The notes: generated from the letters alone by a model not told the origin. 50,315 bases of DNA from JABCPE02 sp963509715 (GCA_963509715.1 CAUPCB010000009.1:1-50315); one strand, 5' to 3'. Numbered from the stretch's first letter, positions 7,784 to 16,358 are shown. A program made the numbers and translations.

Positions 7784-8647
7784 CTATTTTTTACCAAAAG
7801 ATTGGTCTGGTACAATAGTTATTGTTACAGCACCATACTCATCAATACCAAAAACCGCTATCTTTTCCAAACTTCTATTACTAGCGTATATCCACATGCC
7901 TTTCTCCGTTTCTGTAGCCCCATACCATTTCCCCATAGATTTTAAAACTCTTTGAGCCTCAGAAGAAGAAGTTCTACCACTTATTTTTATATGTTTTATT
8001 TCCAAATCTCCTTTATCATTTTTGTCATAATAGAAAGAGAGATAGTTACCAGAATGTGTACTTACTCCATACACATGAATATCCTTATTAAAAACATCTT
8101 TTGTATGTAGTTCTATATTTTCTATTTCTGGTATAGCATTCTGTGCATGTCTTTCTATAAGTTCTTCAAATTCTTCAGTAGGAACATCTATAAATTTATC
8201 ATAATAAAATAGATATCTCAATACCTCAGGAATCTTAGAAACAAAATAATCATTTCTATCTATATAATAAGTATATTTTTCCCCTACAAAACTATGAGAA
8301 CTATAAAAATCAATATAGTTCAAATTCTCCTCTATAAAAACACCACCCCATTTGGAACTATACTCATAACCTTTTTTAGTAGAGTTATATTTTCTTTTAG
8401 ACAAATCCCTATACATCTCTTCCCCATTTGGCTTTCTAAAAAAAATATTTTTACCATCTTTAATAAGAGCTAGATATCCATCCCCTGTTGTCTGTTTCTT
8501 TAATACTCCATTTTTATCATAAGATAAAACTTTTTCTATTTCTATAACCCTATTATAGTATTTAGACAAGGGATCTTCCTCTTGTTTTTGAGCTGGGTAC
8601 AACCCAACCATAATCACTGTGACAATAGATAAAATTAAACTTTTCAT
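7784..8647 (-). CDS. Exported protein of unknown function, partner of the M48 protease
   Basis: The family is not recognised. The 287-residue product has a short N-terminal signal segment (MKSLILSIVTVIMVGLYPAQ) and no further membrane segments. The rest is rich in aromatic and charged residues with alternating beta-like stretches (for example TYYIDRNDYFVSKIP and NYLSFYYDKND). No catalytic motif or lipobox cysteine is visible. It is the first gene of a leftward pair, 7 bp ahead of the M48-TPR protease, so the two probably act together in the periplasm or at the surface. It might be a substrate, inhibitor or sensor of the protease; this is a guess from gene order. Confidence 0.7.
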   Translation of the reverse strand: MKSLILSIVTVIMVGLYPAQKQEEDPLSKYYNRVIEIEKVLSYDKNGVLKKQTTGDGYLALIKDGKNIFFRKPNGEEMYRDLSKRKYNSTKKGYEYSSKWGGVFIEENLNYIDFYSSHSFVGEKYTYYIDRNDYFVSKIPEVLRYLFYYDKFIDVPTEEFEELIERHAQNAIPEIENIELHTKDVFNKDIHVYGVSTHSGNYLSFYYDKNDKGDLEIKHIKISGRTSSSEAQRVLKSMGKWYGATETEKGMWIYASNRSLEKIAVFGIDEYGAVTITIVPDQSFGKK

Positions 8648-8975
8648 AAGTAATCATTATTTTGGTTAAACTTAAATTCTATAAATACAAAGTGAAAAAC
8701 TATTTTATACCTTTATTCAACACAACCAAACACAATAAAAACCATTCATTATAACATGTAGTATATGTAATAACTCATTTTAAATTTAGCTGTCTTGCTT
8801 GAACAAAGCAAAAAGCTCACTCTTTTTATTTCATTGAAACCTTCACAAAGATATGCTTTTTTTCATCAAAACATATGAAAGACTTTTCATTTTTATTTTT
8901 ACAAAAAACTAGTAATCATTAACATAAGCTTTAGCCGATAGTCCAAAAAGAATATTTTAAAGTGTTTTTCTAAAA
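8648..8975. other. Non-coding region inside the right end of the element
   Basis: No gene is seen. Read leftward, a TATCTTTG element (8853-8846) could drive the exported pair with a leader of about 200 nt, although no well-spaced upstream TTG was found. The rest is AT-rich without clear structure. Confidence 0.4.
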
Positions 8976-8999
8976 GTTGTCACATATGTTGTCACATAT
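8976..8999. repeat. Tandem 12-mers, probable integrase arm sites (right)
   Basis: gttgtcacatat occurs twice in tandem (8976-8987, 8988-8999), followed by taaaaacaaat. It matches the left-end array except for one base per unit, in the same orientation, and lies 51 bp from the right core repeat. Confidence 0.72.
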
Positions 9000-9007
9000 T
9001 AAAAACA

Positions 9008-9040
9008 AATCGCTCATAAACCATTGGTTTACAAGCGATT
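9008..9040 (-). terminator. Element-supplied terminator for tRNA-Cys
   Basis: Read leftward, the outer arms AATCGCT and AGCGATT and inner arms TAAACC and GGTTTA (loop AAT, 2x2 internal loop) form a strong hairpin followed by TGTTTTT. It lies about 15 bp past the 3' end of tRNA-Cys, so it replaces the terminator that insertion moved to 1571-1603. Confidence 0.7.
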
Positions 9041-9050
9041 GTTTGGGTAA

Positions 9051-9066
9051 ATTGAGGTTCCGAGCG
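9051..9066. repeat. Right attachment site inside tRNA-Cys
   Basis: This is an exact copy of 1604-1619. It covers the tRNA discriminator base, the 3' strand of the acceptor stem and most of the 3' T-stem strand, so insertion regenerates an intact tRNA. Confidence 0.88.
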
Positions 9067-9125
9067 GATTCGAACCGCTGTAGATGGTTTTGCAGACCAC
9101 TGCCTAGCCGCTCGGCCACGGAACC
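9055..9125 (-). tRNA. tRNA-Cys (anticodon GCA)
   Basis: Read leftward from 9125, the acceptor stem GGTTCCG pairs with CGGAACC. The anticodon loop CTGCAAA carries GCA, and the T arm is AGCGG-TTCGAAT-CCGCT. The discriminator is U, as usual for tRNA-Cys, and CCA is not encoded. The gene is the insertion target of the element to its left. Confidence 0.96.
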
Positions 9126-9139
9126 ATTTTTGAATGGTG

Positions 9140-9170
9140 CAAAAGTAGTAAAAGTTTTTTATTTAATCAA
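9140..9170 (-). promoter_or_regulatory. Probable tRNA-Cys promoter
   Basis: Read leftward: TTG (9170-9168), a 20-bp spacer, TACTTTTG (9147-9140), then the tRNA start 15 bp on. This fits the Bacteroidota consensus. Confidence 0.6.
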
Positions 9171-9333
9171 AATATTGATAAATATTTTTCTACTTGAAAT
9201 TAACTAACTGATTATCAAATATAATAATGTATTTATTTTTACTTTTAAAATAAATTTGACTTCTACTATGCTCTATTTTTCCGATATTTGGCGGGTGAAA
9301 TAGGAAGGACTTTAAATTAACTTTTTTAGGGAA

Positions 9334-11208
9334 ATGAATTACATCAGCGTAGAAAATCTTACCAAAACATATGGCATCGTTACTTTATTTGAGGATATTT
9401 CTTTTAATATCAATGAAGGGGACAAAATCGCCATCGTTGCCAAAAACGGAAGCGGAAAAACTACTTTGCTCAATATCCTAATGGGCAAAGACTTTGCAGA
9501 CAGCGGGACAGTAGTCATCAATAAAGATATTCAGGTGGTTTTATTTGACCAAGAAATACACTTTGAGAGCGGACAGACCATCACAGAATTTATCATGAGT
9601 CTAGATTCTCCGCCTGTACAGGCATTGAAAAATTACCAAAAGTCGCTGACTTCTGATGACACCGAATTCATAGAAAGGGCGTTCATAGAAATGGAAAACC
9701 AAAAAGCATGGGGACTGGAAAACGAAATGAAACAAATCCTCTCCCAGCTGAAAATAACCGACCTAAACGCCAAAATGGACAATCTCTCTGGCGGTCAGAT
9801 AAAACGCGTAGCCCTCGCCAAACTCCTGATAGAAACAAGAGTGGAACACAAGCACACGCTGCTCATCATGGACGAGCCGACCAACCACCTAGATGTAGAT
9901 ATGGTAGAATGGCTGGAACAATACCTATCCAGAGCTATGGTCACCCTGCTTCTTGTAACGCACGACCGCTATTTCCTTGACAGCGTGTGCGATATCATTT
10001 GGGAAATAGAAGACAAAAAACTCTATGTCCATCATGGTGCCTATGCCCAATATTTAGAAAATAAAAGTATAAGAGAAGAAAACCTAAACGCTACCATAGA
10101 CAAAGCCAACAATCTCTACCGCAAGGAGCTGGAATGGATGCGCAGACAGCCCAAAGCAAGGACTACCAAGTCCAAAAGCCGTATAGAAGCCTTCTACGAA
10201 ACGGAGAAAACAGCTAAAATGGACACCAGAAAACAGGAACTAGAACTGGATTTTGGGATGAAAAGGCTGGGCAAAAAGATTTTGGAGCTGAGAAACATCA
10301 ATAAAAAATTTGGTGATAAAACTATCTTGGATAATTTCAGCTACCAGTTTCAGCGAGGCGAAAAAGTCGGCATCATAGGAAAAAACGGCGTAGGAAAATC
10401 TACCCTGCTGAACATCATCCAAGGTCTGGAAACCTACGACAGCGGAGAAATAGAAGTAGGAGAAACCATCAAATTCGGGTATTTTTCACAAAAAGGACTT
10501 ACCTACAAGGAAGACCAGCGGGTGATAGATTTCATGAAAGACATCGCGGAATATTATCCTCTCGCAAATGGGAAAAGTATCTCGGCATCACAGTTTTTAA
10601 AAATGTTTCTCTTCAATGAACAGACACAATACACCACTATTTCTAACCTAAGCGGCGGCGAAAGAAGAAGACTATATCTGATTTCTGTACTTTTCCAAAA
10701 CCCAAATTTCCTCATCTTTGACGAGCCGACTAATGATTTAGACCTGCCTACACTTACTGTGTTGGAGAGTTTCTTGGCGCAGTTTCAGGGCTGCCTTATC
10801 ATTGTTTCGCACGACAGGTATTTTATGGATAAAATTGTAGACCATTTATTAGTCTTCGAAGGCGAAGGAAAAATCAAGGATTTCATCGGTTCTTTCACCG
10901 AATACAGAGACCAGCAAGCACAAAACAAAAACACCAAGAAAAGCGAACCTGCCAAGCCGACAGAAGAAAAACAAAATAAAAATACCAATTCCAAAAGGAA
11001 ACTCAGCTTCAAGGAGCGAAAGGAATTGGAAAACATAGAAAAAGAAATGCCCGTTTTAAAAGAAAAACAGGATGAAATTTTAGAAAAACTGAATAACGAA
11101 ACGGACTACAACATTATTTCTGAACTTTCGCAACAGCTGGAAGAAACCACCAGCCAATTAGAAACCCACGAAATGCGCTGGCTGGAATTACAAGAAATTT
11201 TAGAGTAA
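9334..11208 (+). CDS. uup: ABC-F ATPase, Uup-like
   Basis: ABC-F proteins bind the ribosome E site and help resolve stalled or structured states; Uup is also tied to DNA and ribosome maintenance. The 624-residue product has two soluble ATPase domains. The first has Walker A AKNGSGKT (36-43), signature LSGGQ (151-155) and MDEPTNHLD (179-187). The linker between domains (about 243-315) is rich in basic residues. The second has GKNGVGKST (349-357), LSGGE and FDEPTNDLD. The last 80 residues form a basic coiled coil, the Uup hallmark. There are no membrane segments. It is a single gene with a terminator shared with rpsA. Confidence 0.9.
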   Translation: MNYISVENLTKTYGIVTLFEDISFNINEGDKIAIVAKNGSGKTTLLNILMGKDFADSGTVVINKDIQVVLFDQEIHFESGQTITEFIMSLDSPPVQALKNYQKSLTSDDTEFIERAFIEMENQKAWGLENEMKQILSQLKITDLNAKMDNLSGGQIKRVALAKLLIETRVEHKHTLLIMDEPTNHLDVDMVEWLEQYLSRAMVTLLLVTHDRYFLDSVCDIIWEIEDKKLYVHHGAYAQYLENKSIREENLNATIDKANNLYRKELEWMRRQPKARTTKSKSRIEAFYETEKTAKMDTRKQELELDFGMKRLGKKILELRNINKKFGDKTILDNFSYQFQRGEKVGIIGKNGVGKSTLLNIIQGLETYDSGEIEVGETIKFGYFSQKGLTYKEDQRVIDFMKDIAEYYPLANGKSISASQFLKMFLFNEQTQYTTISNLSGGERRRLYLISVLFQNPNFLIFDEPTNDLDLPTLTVLESFLAQFQGCLIIVSHDRYFMDKIVDHLLVFEGEGKIKDFIGSFTEYRDQQAQNKNTKKSEPAKPTEEKQNKNTNSKRKLSFKERKELENIEKEMPVLKEKQDEILEKLNNETDYNIISELSQQLEETTSQLETHEMRWLELQEILE

Positions 11209-11232
11209 TATTCTTTTATATAAAGACAAAAT

Positions 11233-11265
11233 AAAATCCCGCTGCTGTTTAGCAAGCGGGATTTT
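11233..11265. terminator. Bidirectional terminator between uup and rpsA
   Basis: The arm aaaatcccgct (11233-11243) and its complement agcgggatttt (11255-11265) form a stem with A and T tracts, usable in both directions by the two convergent genes. Confidence 0.88.
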
Positions 11266-11285
11266 GTATTTAGAAATGGGATGGA

Positions 11286-13055
11286 TTATTTACCTCCTTC
11301 CATTTTCTTTTTCAATTCTGCAAGAGCATCAATGTCTCCAAGAGTTGTTTTTTCTTCGCTTGAAGAAGCCTTAGCTGCAGCTTCTTTTACATTTTTCTTT
11401 TCTTCATCTCTGAAAAGACCTGTGTGAGAAACTACTACTCTCTTGAATTCTTTGTTGAACTCAATTACTTTAAACTGAGCTTCTTCTCCTTTCTTGATTT
11501 TAGAACCATCTTCTTTTTCTAACAATCTTGAAGGGCAGAATGCTTCTACTTCTGCATCTTCAAACTGAACCTGAGCTCCTTTATCAAAAACATCTACTGC
11601 AGTTCCTGTATGTACAGTTCCTTCAGCGTATTTAGATTCGTATTTATCCCAAGGGTTTTCAGTCAATTGTTTGTGTCCAAGAGAAAGTCTTCTAGCCTCT
11701 GTATCAAGTTCTAGAACTACTACATCTAGTTTATCTCCTACAGCGCAGAACTCAGATGGATGCTTGATTTTCTTAGTCCAAGAAAGATCAGAGATGTAGA
11801 TAAGTCCGTCTATTCCTTCTTCCAATTCTACAAACACACCGAAGTTAGTAAAGTTTCTAACAGTTCCTGTGTGCTTAGAACCTACTGGATATTTAGACTG
11901 GATGTCAGCCCATGGATCTGGAGTCAATTGTTTGATACCCAATGAAATTTTTCTTTCATCTTTATCCAAAGTAAGAACTACCGCTTCTACCTCATCACCG
12001 ATTTTCACGAAATCTCCTGCACTTCTAAGGTGAGTAGACCAAGACATTTCAGAAACATGGATAAGTCCTTCTACACCTGGAGCGATTTCTACGAATGCAC
12101 CGTAGTCAGCAAGAACTACTACTTTTCCTTTTACTTTGTCTCCTACTTTCAAGTCAGCAGAAAGAGCTTCCCATGGATGTGGTTCTAGCTGTTTCATACC
12201 AAGCTGAATTCTTGTTTTCTCATCGTCAAAATCAAGGATCACCACTTTTACAGTTTGTCCTTCAGAAAGGAATTCTGATGGGTGGTTTACTCTTGACCAA
12301 GAAAGGTCTGTGATGTGGATAAGTCCATCTACACCACCAAGGTCGATGAATACTCCGTAAGAAGTAATGTTTTTAACAGTTCCTTCTAGAACTTGTCCTT
12401 TCTCTAATTGAGAAATGATTTCTTTTTTCTGTCCTTCGATATCAGCCTCGATAAGAGCTTTGTGAGAAACTACCACATTTTTGAACTCTGGGTTGATTTT
12501 CACTACTTTGAACTCCATCGTTTTTCCTACGAACTGGTCGTAGTCTTTGATAGGCTTCACATCGATCTGAGAACCTGGTAAGAATGCTTCGATACCGAAA
12601 ACATCTACGATCATACCACCTTTTGTTCTAGACTTCACGAAACCGTTTACGATTTCACCAGACTGGTGGTATTCATTTACTTTATCCCAAGCTTTCAGCG
12701 TTCTTGCTTTTTTGTGAGAAAGCTGAAGCTGACCTGTTTTGTCTTCTCTTCTGTCTACCATTACTTCCACTTCATCACCTACTTTTAGGCCAGAGTTGTA
12801 ACGGAATTCGTTGAGAGAAATCACTCCCTCAGACTTGAAGTTGATATCTACAATCGCTTCTTTGTCTGTAAGTCTTACCACTTTCCCGATGATTACATCA
12901 GATTCGGAAAGGTCGTTCAAAGAACCTTTGTAAATTTCTTCTAATTCATTTTTTTCTTTTCTGTCCTCAGCGTTAAGACCAGACTCGAAAGAATCCCAGT
13001 CAAACTGCTCTGGAGCCACATTTTGGTTCATAAGAACCTCTTCTTGTTTTGACAT
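11286..13055 (-). CDS. rpsA: 30S ribosomal protein S1
   Basis: S1 helps load mRNA on the 30S subunit. The 589-residue product contains six S1/OB-fold repeats, starting near residues 52, 132, 216, 301, 386 and 472. The central ones carry the classic pattern ending GLIHVSEMSW or GLIYISDLSW, and repeated LGxKQL segments follow each domain. The N-terminal 45 residues are acidic and the last 30 are charged. A second Met at residue 9 is an alternative start. It is a stand-alone leftward gene. S1 is considered unusual in Bacteroidota because mRNAs there lack strong Shine-Dalgarno sites. Confidence 0.96.
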   Translation of the reverse strand: MSKQEEVLMNQNVAPEQFDWDSFESGLNAEDRKEKNELEEIYKGSLNDLSESDVIIGKVVRLTDKEAIVDINFKSEGVISLNEFRYNSGLKVGDEVEVMVDRREDKTGQLQLSHKKARTLKAWDKVNEYHQSGEIVNGFVKSRTKGGMIVDVFGIEAFLPGSQIDVKPIKDYDQFVGKTMEFKVVKINPEFKNVVVSHKALIEADIEGQKKEIISQLEKGQVLEGTVKNITSYGVFIDLGGVDGLIHITDLSWSRVNHPSEFLSEGQTVKVVILDFDDEKTRIQLGMKQLEPHPWEALSADLKVGDKVKGKVVVLADYGAFVEIAPGVEGLIHVSEMSWSTHLRSAGDFVKIGDEVEAVVLTLDKDERKISLGIKQLTPDPWADIQSKYPVGSKHTGTVRNFTNFGVFVELEEGIDGLIYISDLSWTKKIKHPSEFCAVGDKLDVVVLELDTEARRLSLGHKQLTENPWDKYESKYAEGTVHTGTAVDVFDKGAQVQFEDAEVEAFCPSRLLEKEDGSKIKKGEEAQFKVIEFNKEFKRVVVSHTGLFRDEEKKNVKEAAAKASSSEEKTTLGDIDALAELKKKMEGGK

Positions 13056-13173
13056 AAAAATATCACTTTGTATTCCTTTTTTTCAGTATTGGCGGTATGT
13101 GGGGCTGAAAAATCAGGAAGAAGTTAAGTATTAAATTTCTCTGTTTCCGCCAAAATTTCCCACAAAAACGCTG

Positions 13174-13181
13174 CAAAGATA
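13174..13181 (-). promoter_or_regulatory. Probable rpsA -7 element
   Basis: Leftward TATCTTTG lies about 120 bp before the rpsA start codon, matching TAnnTTTG. No well-spaced TTG was found upstream, so confidence is limited. Confidence 0.45.
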
Positions 13182-13307
13182 ATCTTTTTTTTGAATTAAA
13201 ACTTTAATAATCAAAGTTTTTCTTTTTTATTTAAATCCATTTTCAAAAAAGTTATTTCTTCTTGGTTTTAGAATTTAAATTATTGAAAAAATATTATGAT
13301 TTTTTTT

Positions 13308-13315
13308 TAAATTTG
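13308..13315 (+). promoter_or_regulatory. Probable -7 element for the lipoprotein gene
   Basis: TAAATTTG lies 30 bp before the start codon at 13346. A TTG at 13283-13285 gives a somewhat long 22-bp spacer. Confidence 0.5.
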
Positions 13316-13345
13316 CACAAATAATTTTTTTAAAAAAATAATATT

Positions 13346-14008
13346 ATGAAAGCAAAAAAATTCATCGTTGTGGGTATTTTAGCAGCATCGCTACTGGGGT
13401 TACAATCTTGTAACAAAGCAAAAGAAGCTGTAAATGCAGCAAAGGAAGCAGCAAATGAGGCTTCAGGAAAAGAAAAGATTGATTATAAACTATTTTCTGA
13501 TCCAGCACAAACTAAAAAATGGTATGATGCCGTAGTAGAAAAACTCGGCGAAAATACAAAAGTAACCGATGAAGTAAGATTCATAGTTACCAAAAACTCT
13601 GATAAAGTAGTTAAAACAGATGATGATTCGGATGATCTCAGTCTTTCTATTGTTTACCAAGACAATGTAGACAAGAGAAGAGTTCAGCAAATCAATTATA
13701 GCTCTAGTTTTGGATGGAGAGAACCGCAGACTATGGAAATCGATGTGATTGGTGTAAATGCAGAGGAATTCCGTTTAGAAGACGAGTTATTTGACTTCAA
13801 AGAAGTAACAGCTGAAACAATACAAAAAGTAGTAGATGATGCTTGGAAGAAATACAAAGATGATGAGAAGTTTGAATACCAATATGTTTATACCATTGAA
13901 ATTAAAAAGAATTTGATAGATGTTTCTATAAAAGGAAAACTGAAATCTAATGGACAAGAAAAATTTGGTTACTACAAAACAGATTTCAAAGGAAATCCTG
14001 TAAAATAA
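13346..14008 (+). CDS. Lipoprotein of unknown function
   Basis: The family is not recognised. The 220-residue product has a lipoprotein signal ending LQSC (Cys22). A short alanine- and glutamate-rich helix follows (KAKEAVNAAKEAANEAS), and then a mixed alpha/beta domain of about 170 residues with no cysteine. The segment YKTDFKGNPVK forms its C-terminus. It is a single-gene unit with its own promoter and terminator, between divergent rpsA and the fur-ostA unit. It is probably anchored in the outer or inner membrane facing the periplasm. Confidence 0.85.
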   Translation: MKAKKFIVVGILAASLLGLQSCNKAKEAVNAAKEAANEASGKEKIDYKLFSDPAQTKKWYDAVVEKLGENTKVTDEVRFIVTKNSDKVVKTDDDSDDLSLSIVYQDNVDKRRVQQINYSSSFGWREPQTMEIDVIGVNAEEFRLEDELFDFKEVTAETIQKVVDDAWKKYKDDEKFEYQYVYTIEIKKNLIDVSIKGKLKSNGQEKFGYYKTDFKGNPVK

Positions 14009-14023
14009 AAATCAATAGCAAGA

Positions 14024-14050
14024 AACCGCAGAGCCTTCTGCGGTTTTTTT
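14024..14050 (+). terminator. Terminator of the lipoprotein gene
   Basis: The arm AACCGCAGA, loop GCCT, arm TCTGCGGTT and a T tract form a textbook intrinsic terminator 15 bp after the stop. Confidence 0.92.
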
Positions 14051-14094
14051 TATTGAATACAAAAAGGTAGGAATTTGGTTTTGATACAATTAAA

Positions 14095-14124
14095 TTGTTA
14101 CTTCGTAAAAAATAATTAAATTTG
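14095..14124 (+). promoter_or_regulatory. Promoter of the fur-family gene
   Basis: TTG (14095-14097), a 19-bp spacer and TAAATTTG (14117-14124) match the consensus very well. The ATG of the gene follows only 6 bp later, so the transcript would have almost no leader. Confidence 0.65.
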
Positions 14125-14130
14125 CCCACT

Positions 14131-14601
14131 ATGGAAAACAAAGTGAATAGTAAAAGTATAGAAGCCATCAAGGAGGTTTTGCGGAATTACTTGAAAGAAA
14201 AGGGACTGAGAAACACTCCTGAAAGATACACTATCTTGGAGGAGATATACAATTACAACAAGCACTTTAATGTAGATGACCTCTATCTACTGATGCTGCA
14301 GAAAAAATACCACATCAGTAAAGCGACTATCTACAACACGATAGAGGTTTTTCTAGATGCTGGGCTGGTCAGAAAACATCAGTTCGGCGAAAGTTCCACC
14401 TATGAAAAATCCTATTTTGACCGCCAGCACGACCATATCGTTATCTACAAAGATAGTTCGCAGAAAGAAATAGAGGAAATCATAGAGTTTTGCGACCCAA
14501 GAATCCAAGCGATAAAGGAGTCCATAGAAAGCGCTTTCGGTGTATCCATAGACAGCCACACGCTCTATTTCTACGGACAAAAGAAAGAGGCCACTCCATA
14601 A
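14131..14601 (+). CDS. fur: Fur-family metal-responsive regulator
   Basis: Fur-family repressors sense iron or another metal and bind DNA as dimers. The 156-residue product starts at ATG 14131. It has the winged-helix reading LRNTPERYTILEEIYNYN and HISKATIYNTIEVFLDAGLV, followed by the dimerisation domain with QHDHIV (metal-site histidines) and EFCDPRI. The usual structural-zinc CxxC is missing: the equivalent stretch reads IVIYKDSSQKEI. The ostA-like gene starts 13 bp later and is probably co-transcribed. An upstream in-frame TTG at 14122 overlaps the promoter and was not used. Fur is the best label, but the metal specificity is open. Confidence 0.88.
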   Translation: MENKVNSKSIEAIKEVLRNYLKEKGLRNTPERYTILEEIYNYNKHFNVDDLYLLMLQKKYHISKATIYNTIEVFLDAGLVRKHQFGESSTYEKSYFDRQHDHIVIYKDSSQKEIEEIIEFCDPRIQAIKESIESAFGVSIDSHTLYFYGQKKEATP

Positions 14602-14614
14602 AAACACCCAATTT

Positions 14615-16351
14615 ATGACAAAAAAACTGTTTATATCTTTTTTCTTGCTGTCCACTTTGTTTGTCTTTGGGCAGATTACTTCCATAAACAGCAATTTGGA
14701 AAAAGACCCTTTTTTTGACCAAAAACAAGAAGGAAAAGATGAACCTGTAAAGGTAAGAATAATCCACGCAGACCTTACCCAAAAAAGGCAAGATTTGTTC
14801 GACGGAAATACCTTCATGACAGGAAATGTACATCTGGAACATAAAGGCTCTACACTAAAAGCCGACACCGTGATTTTCTATTCCGAAGCGAACTTCGCCA
14901 AGGCAATAGGAAACACCCAGCTGCAGACCTCTGACGGCAACCTAATCACCGCGGGAGAAATCCAGTATGACGGCAACTCCCAGCGTGGAATCGCAAGGAA
15001 AAATGTAGTCCTCACAGACCCTAAACAGACCATAAAAACGGATATTCTCTACTATGACCGAATTCCCAACACGGCTTATTTCAACACGGGAGGAACAATC
15101 TACAATGGCAGCAACACCATCAGAACCAAAACTGCCACCTACAACATCACCAGCCGAGTGGTAGATGTCACAGGAAATGTAAATATAGACAACAGCCAAT
15201 ACCAAGTACAAGGAACTAAAATCAAACAAAACCAAAATACCAACACCGCAGAGTTCTACGGCCCTACTACGATTATCAACAAAAGTAATCCGTCCAATTC
15301 GGTATACACAGAGAAAGGATACTATAAAATGAACAGCAAGGAGGTCGTTCTCAGCAAAAATTCACGAATCTACTACAATGGGAAAACCCTGAAAGGTGAT
15401 GCCATGTATTACAACCAAAACACAGGCTTCGGAACTGCGAAAGGAAATGTACTGCTGGACGACCCGCGGGAAAACCGTTTTGTGAGAGGTTCTTACGGCG
15501 AGATATTTGAAAATAAAGATTCTGCGATGATTACTGGAAAGCCTTATGCTGTGAAAATCTTTAAAAACGATTCGCTTTTTTTCTCTGCTGAAAGAATCAT
15601 CGCTTACCAAAAAGCCGATTCCAGCAGAATGAAAAAAAGTTTCCTAAAAGCCTACCATAAAGCCAGAATGTTCAAATCTAATGCACAGGCAAGAGCGGAT
15701 TCACTTAGTTTTAATGAAACTGACGGAGAGCTTCACCTCATCAGAAATCCTATTTTCTGGACAGGCGAACGACAAGTGACAGGCGATGTTATCAAAGCTT
15801 ACCTCAACACACAAAGCGAGAGCATAGATTCTTTAAAAGTAATCGGAAACGCACTAGCAATCAGCAAGGTAGATTCTATCAATTTAAAAGATGAATTTAA
15901 CCAAGTGAAAGGCAAACAGATGATAGCCTACTACAAAAACAATAACATTCATCTGATAAAAGTAACCGAAAACGCACAGGCCATCAACTATGTAGAAAGC
16001 CAAAACGCAAAGACAAAAAACATGGACAGACTGGGCATTTCGCTTTCATCATGTGGAGAGATAGAGGCGCTTTTCGAGGAACAAAAACTACACATCGTAG
16101 CGTGTAACATCGGCGCAAATACAGACATATATCCTATGAGCAAAATAGCTCTAGAGAAGCGGAAATTCCCAGAGTTTAACTGGAATACTAAAGACCGTCC
16201 AAGGAAATGGAAGGATATATTCTTGGACTCGCCCGAAAATGTAGAAATCATCTACGAAACAGACACCACCCTCTATGACCAAGCGGAAAACAAACGCAAG
16301 AAAGAGGAAGAAAAGAAAAACGCCAATAAAATAAAACGAGTAAAAAAATAA
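14615..16351 (+). CDS. OstA-like LPS-transport (LptA/OstA domain) protein
   Basis: This protein probably takes part in carrying lipopolysaccharide across the periplasm. The 578-residue product has a signal peptide (MTKKLFISFFLLSTLFVFGQ). A long run of beta-jellyroll OstA/LptA repeats follows, for example GNTFMTGNVHLEHKGSTLKADTVIFY, and similar units around residues 170-215 and 245-280. The repeated phrases describe a beta-taco groove. The lysine-rich C-terminus has no membrane barrel, unlike LptD. It follows the fur-family gene by 13 bp and ends at a terminator shared with pdxA. The larger size than E. coli LptA is normal for the Bacteroidota family. Confidence 0.85.
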   Translation: MTKKLFISFFLLSTLFVFGQITSINSNLEKDPFFDQKQEGKDEPVKVRIIHADLTQKRQDLFDGNTFMTGNVHLEHKGSTLKADTVIFYSEANFAKAIGNTQLQTSDGNLITAGEIQYDGNSQRGIARKNVVLTDPKQTIKTDILYYDRIPNTAYFNTGGTIYNGSNTIRTKTATYNITSRVVDVTGNVNIDNSQYQVQGTKIKQNQNTNTAEFYGPTTIINKSNPSNSVYTEKGYYKMNSKEVVLSKNSRIYYNGKTLKGDAMYYNQNTGFGTAKGNVLLDDPRENRFVRGSYGEIFENKDSAMITGKPYAVKIFKNDSLFFSAERIIAYQKADSSRMKKSFLKAYHKARMFKSNAQARADSLSFNETDGELHLIRNPIFWTGERQVTGDVIKAYLNTQSESIDSLKVIGNALAISKVDSINLKDEFNQVKGKQMIAYYKNNNIHLIKVTENAQAINYVESQNAKTKNMDRLGISLSSCGEIEALFEEQKLHIVACNIGANTDIYPMSKIALEKRKFPEFNWNTKDRPRKWKDIFLDSPENVEIIYETDTTLYDQAENKRKKEEEKKNANKIKRVKK

Positions 16352-16358
16352 TAAAAGA

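Larger units (their letters stand above)
1604..9066. mobile_element. Integrative element in tRNA-Cys, about 7.4 kb
   Basis: The element is bounded by identical 16-bp repeats (attgaggttccgagcg at 1604-1619 and 9051-9066). The right copy is the acceptor/T-arm end of an intact tRNA-Cys gene. A tyrosine recombinase gene starts about 180 bp inside the left end, and both ends carry tandem 12-mers in the same orientation. The interior is visibly more AT-rich than the flanks. It encodes integrase, Fic, two HTH proteins, a Rep-like protein and two exported proteins. No relaxase or secretion genes are visible, so any transfer would need help or rely on the Rep-like protein. Confidence 0.88.

Noticed and set aside
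1604..9066. Complete integrative conjugative element
   Set aside because: No relaxase, coupling protein or type IV secretion gene is visible; the element is far too small.
14122..14130. Upstream TTG start for the fur-family gene
   Set aside because: The TTG is part of the TAAATTTG promoter element; the ATG at 14131 is the natural start.
14353..14868. Open frame of 171 codons on the minus strand over fur and ostA
   Set aside because: It lies opposite two well-supported genes and has no family features.
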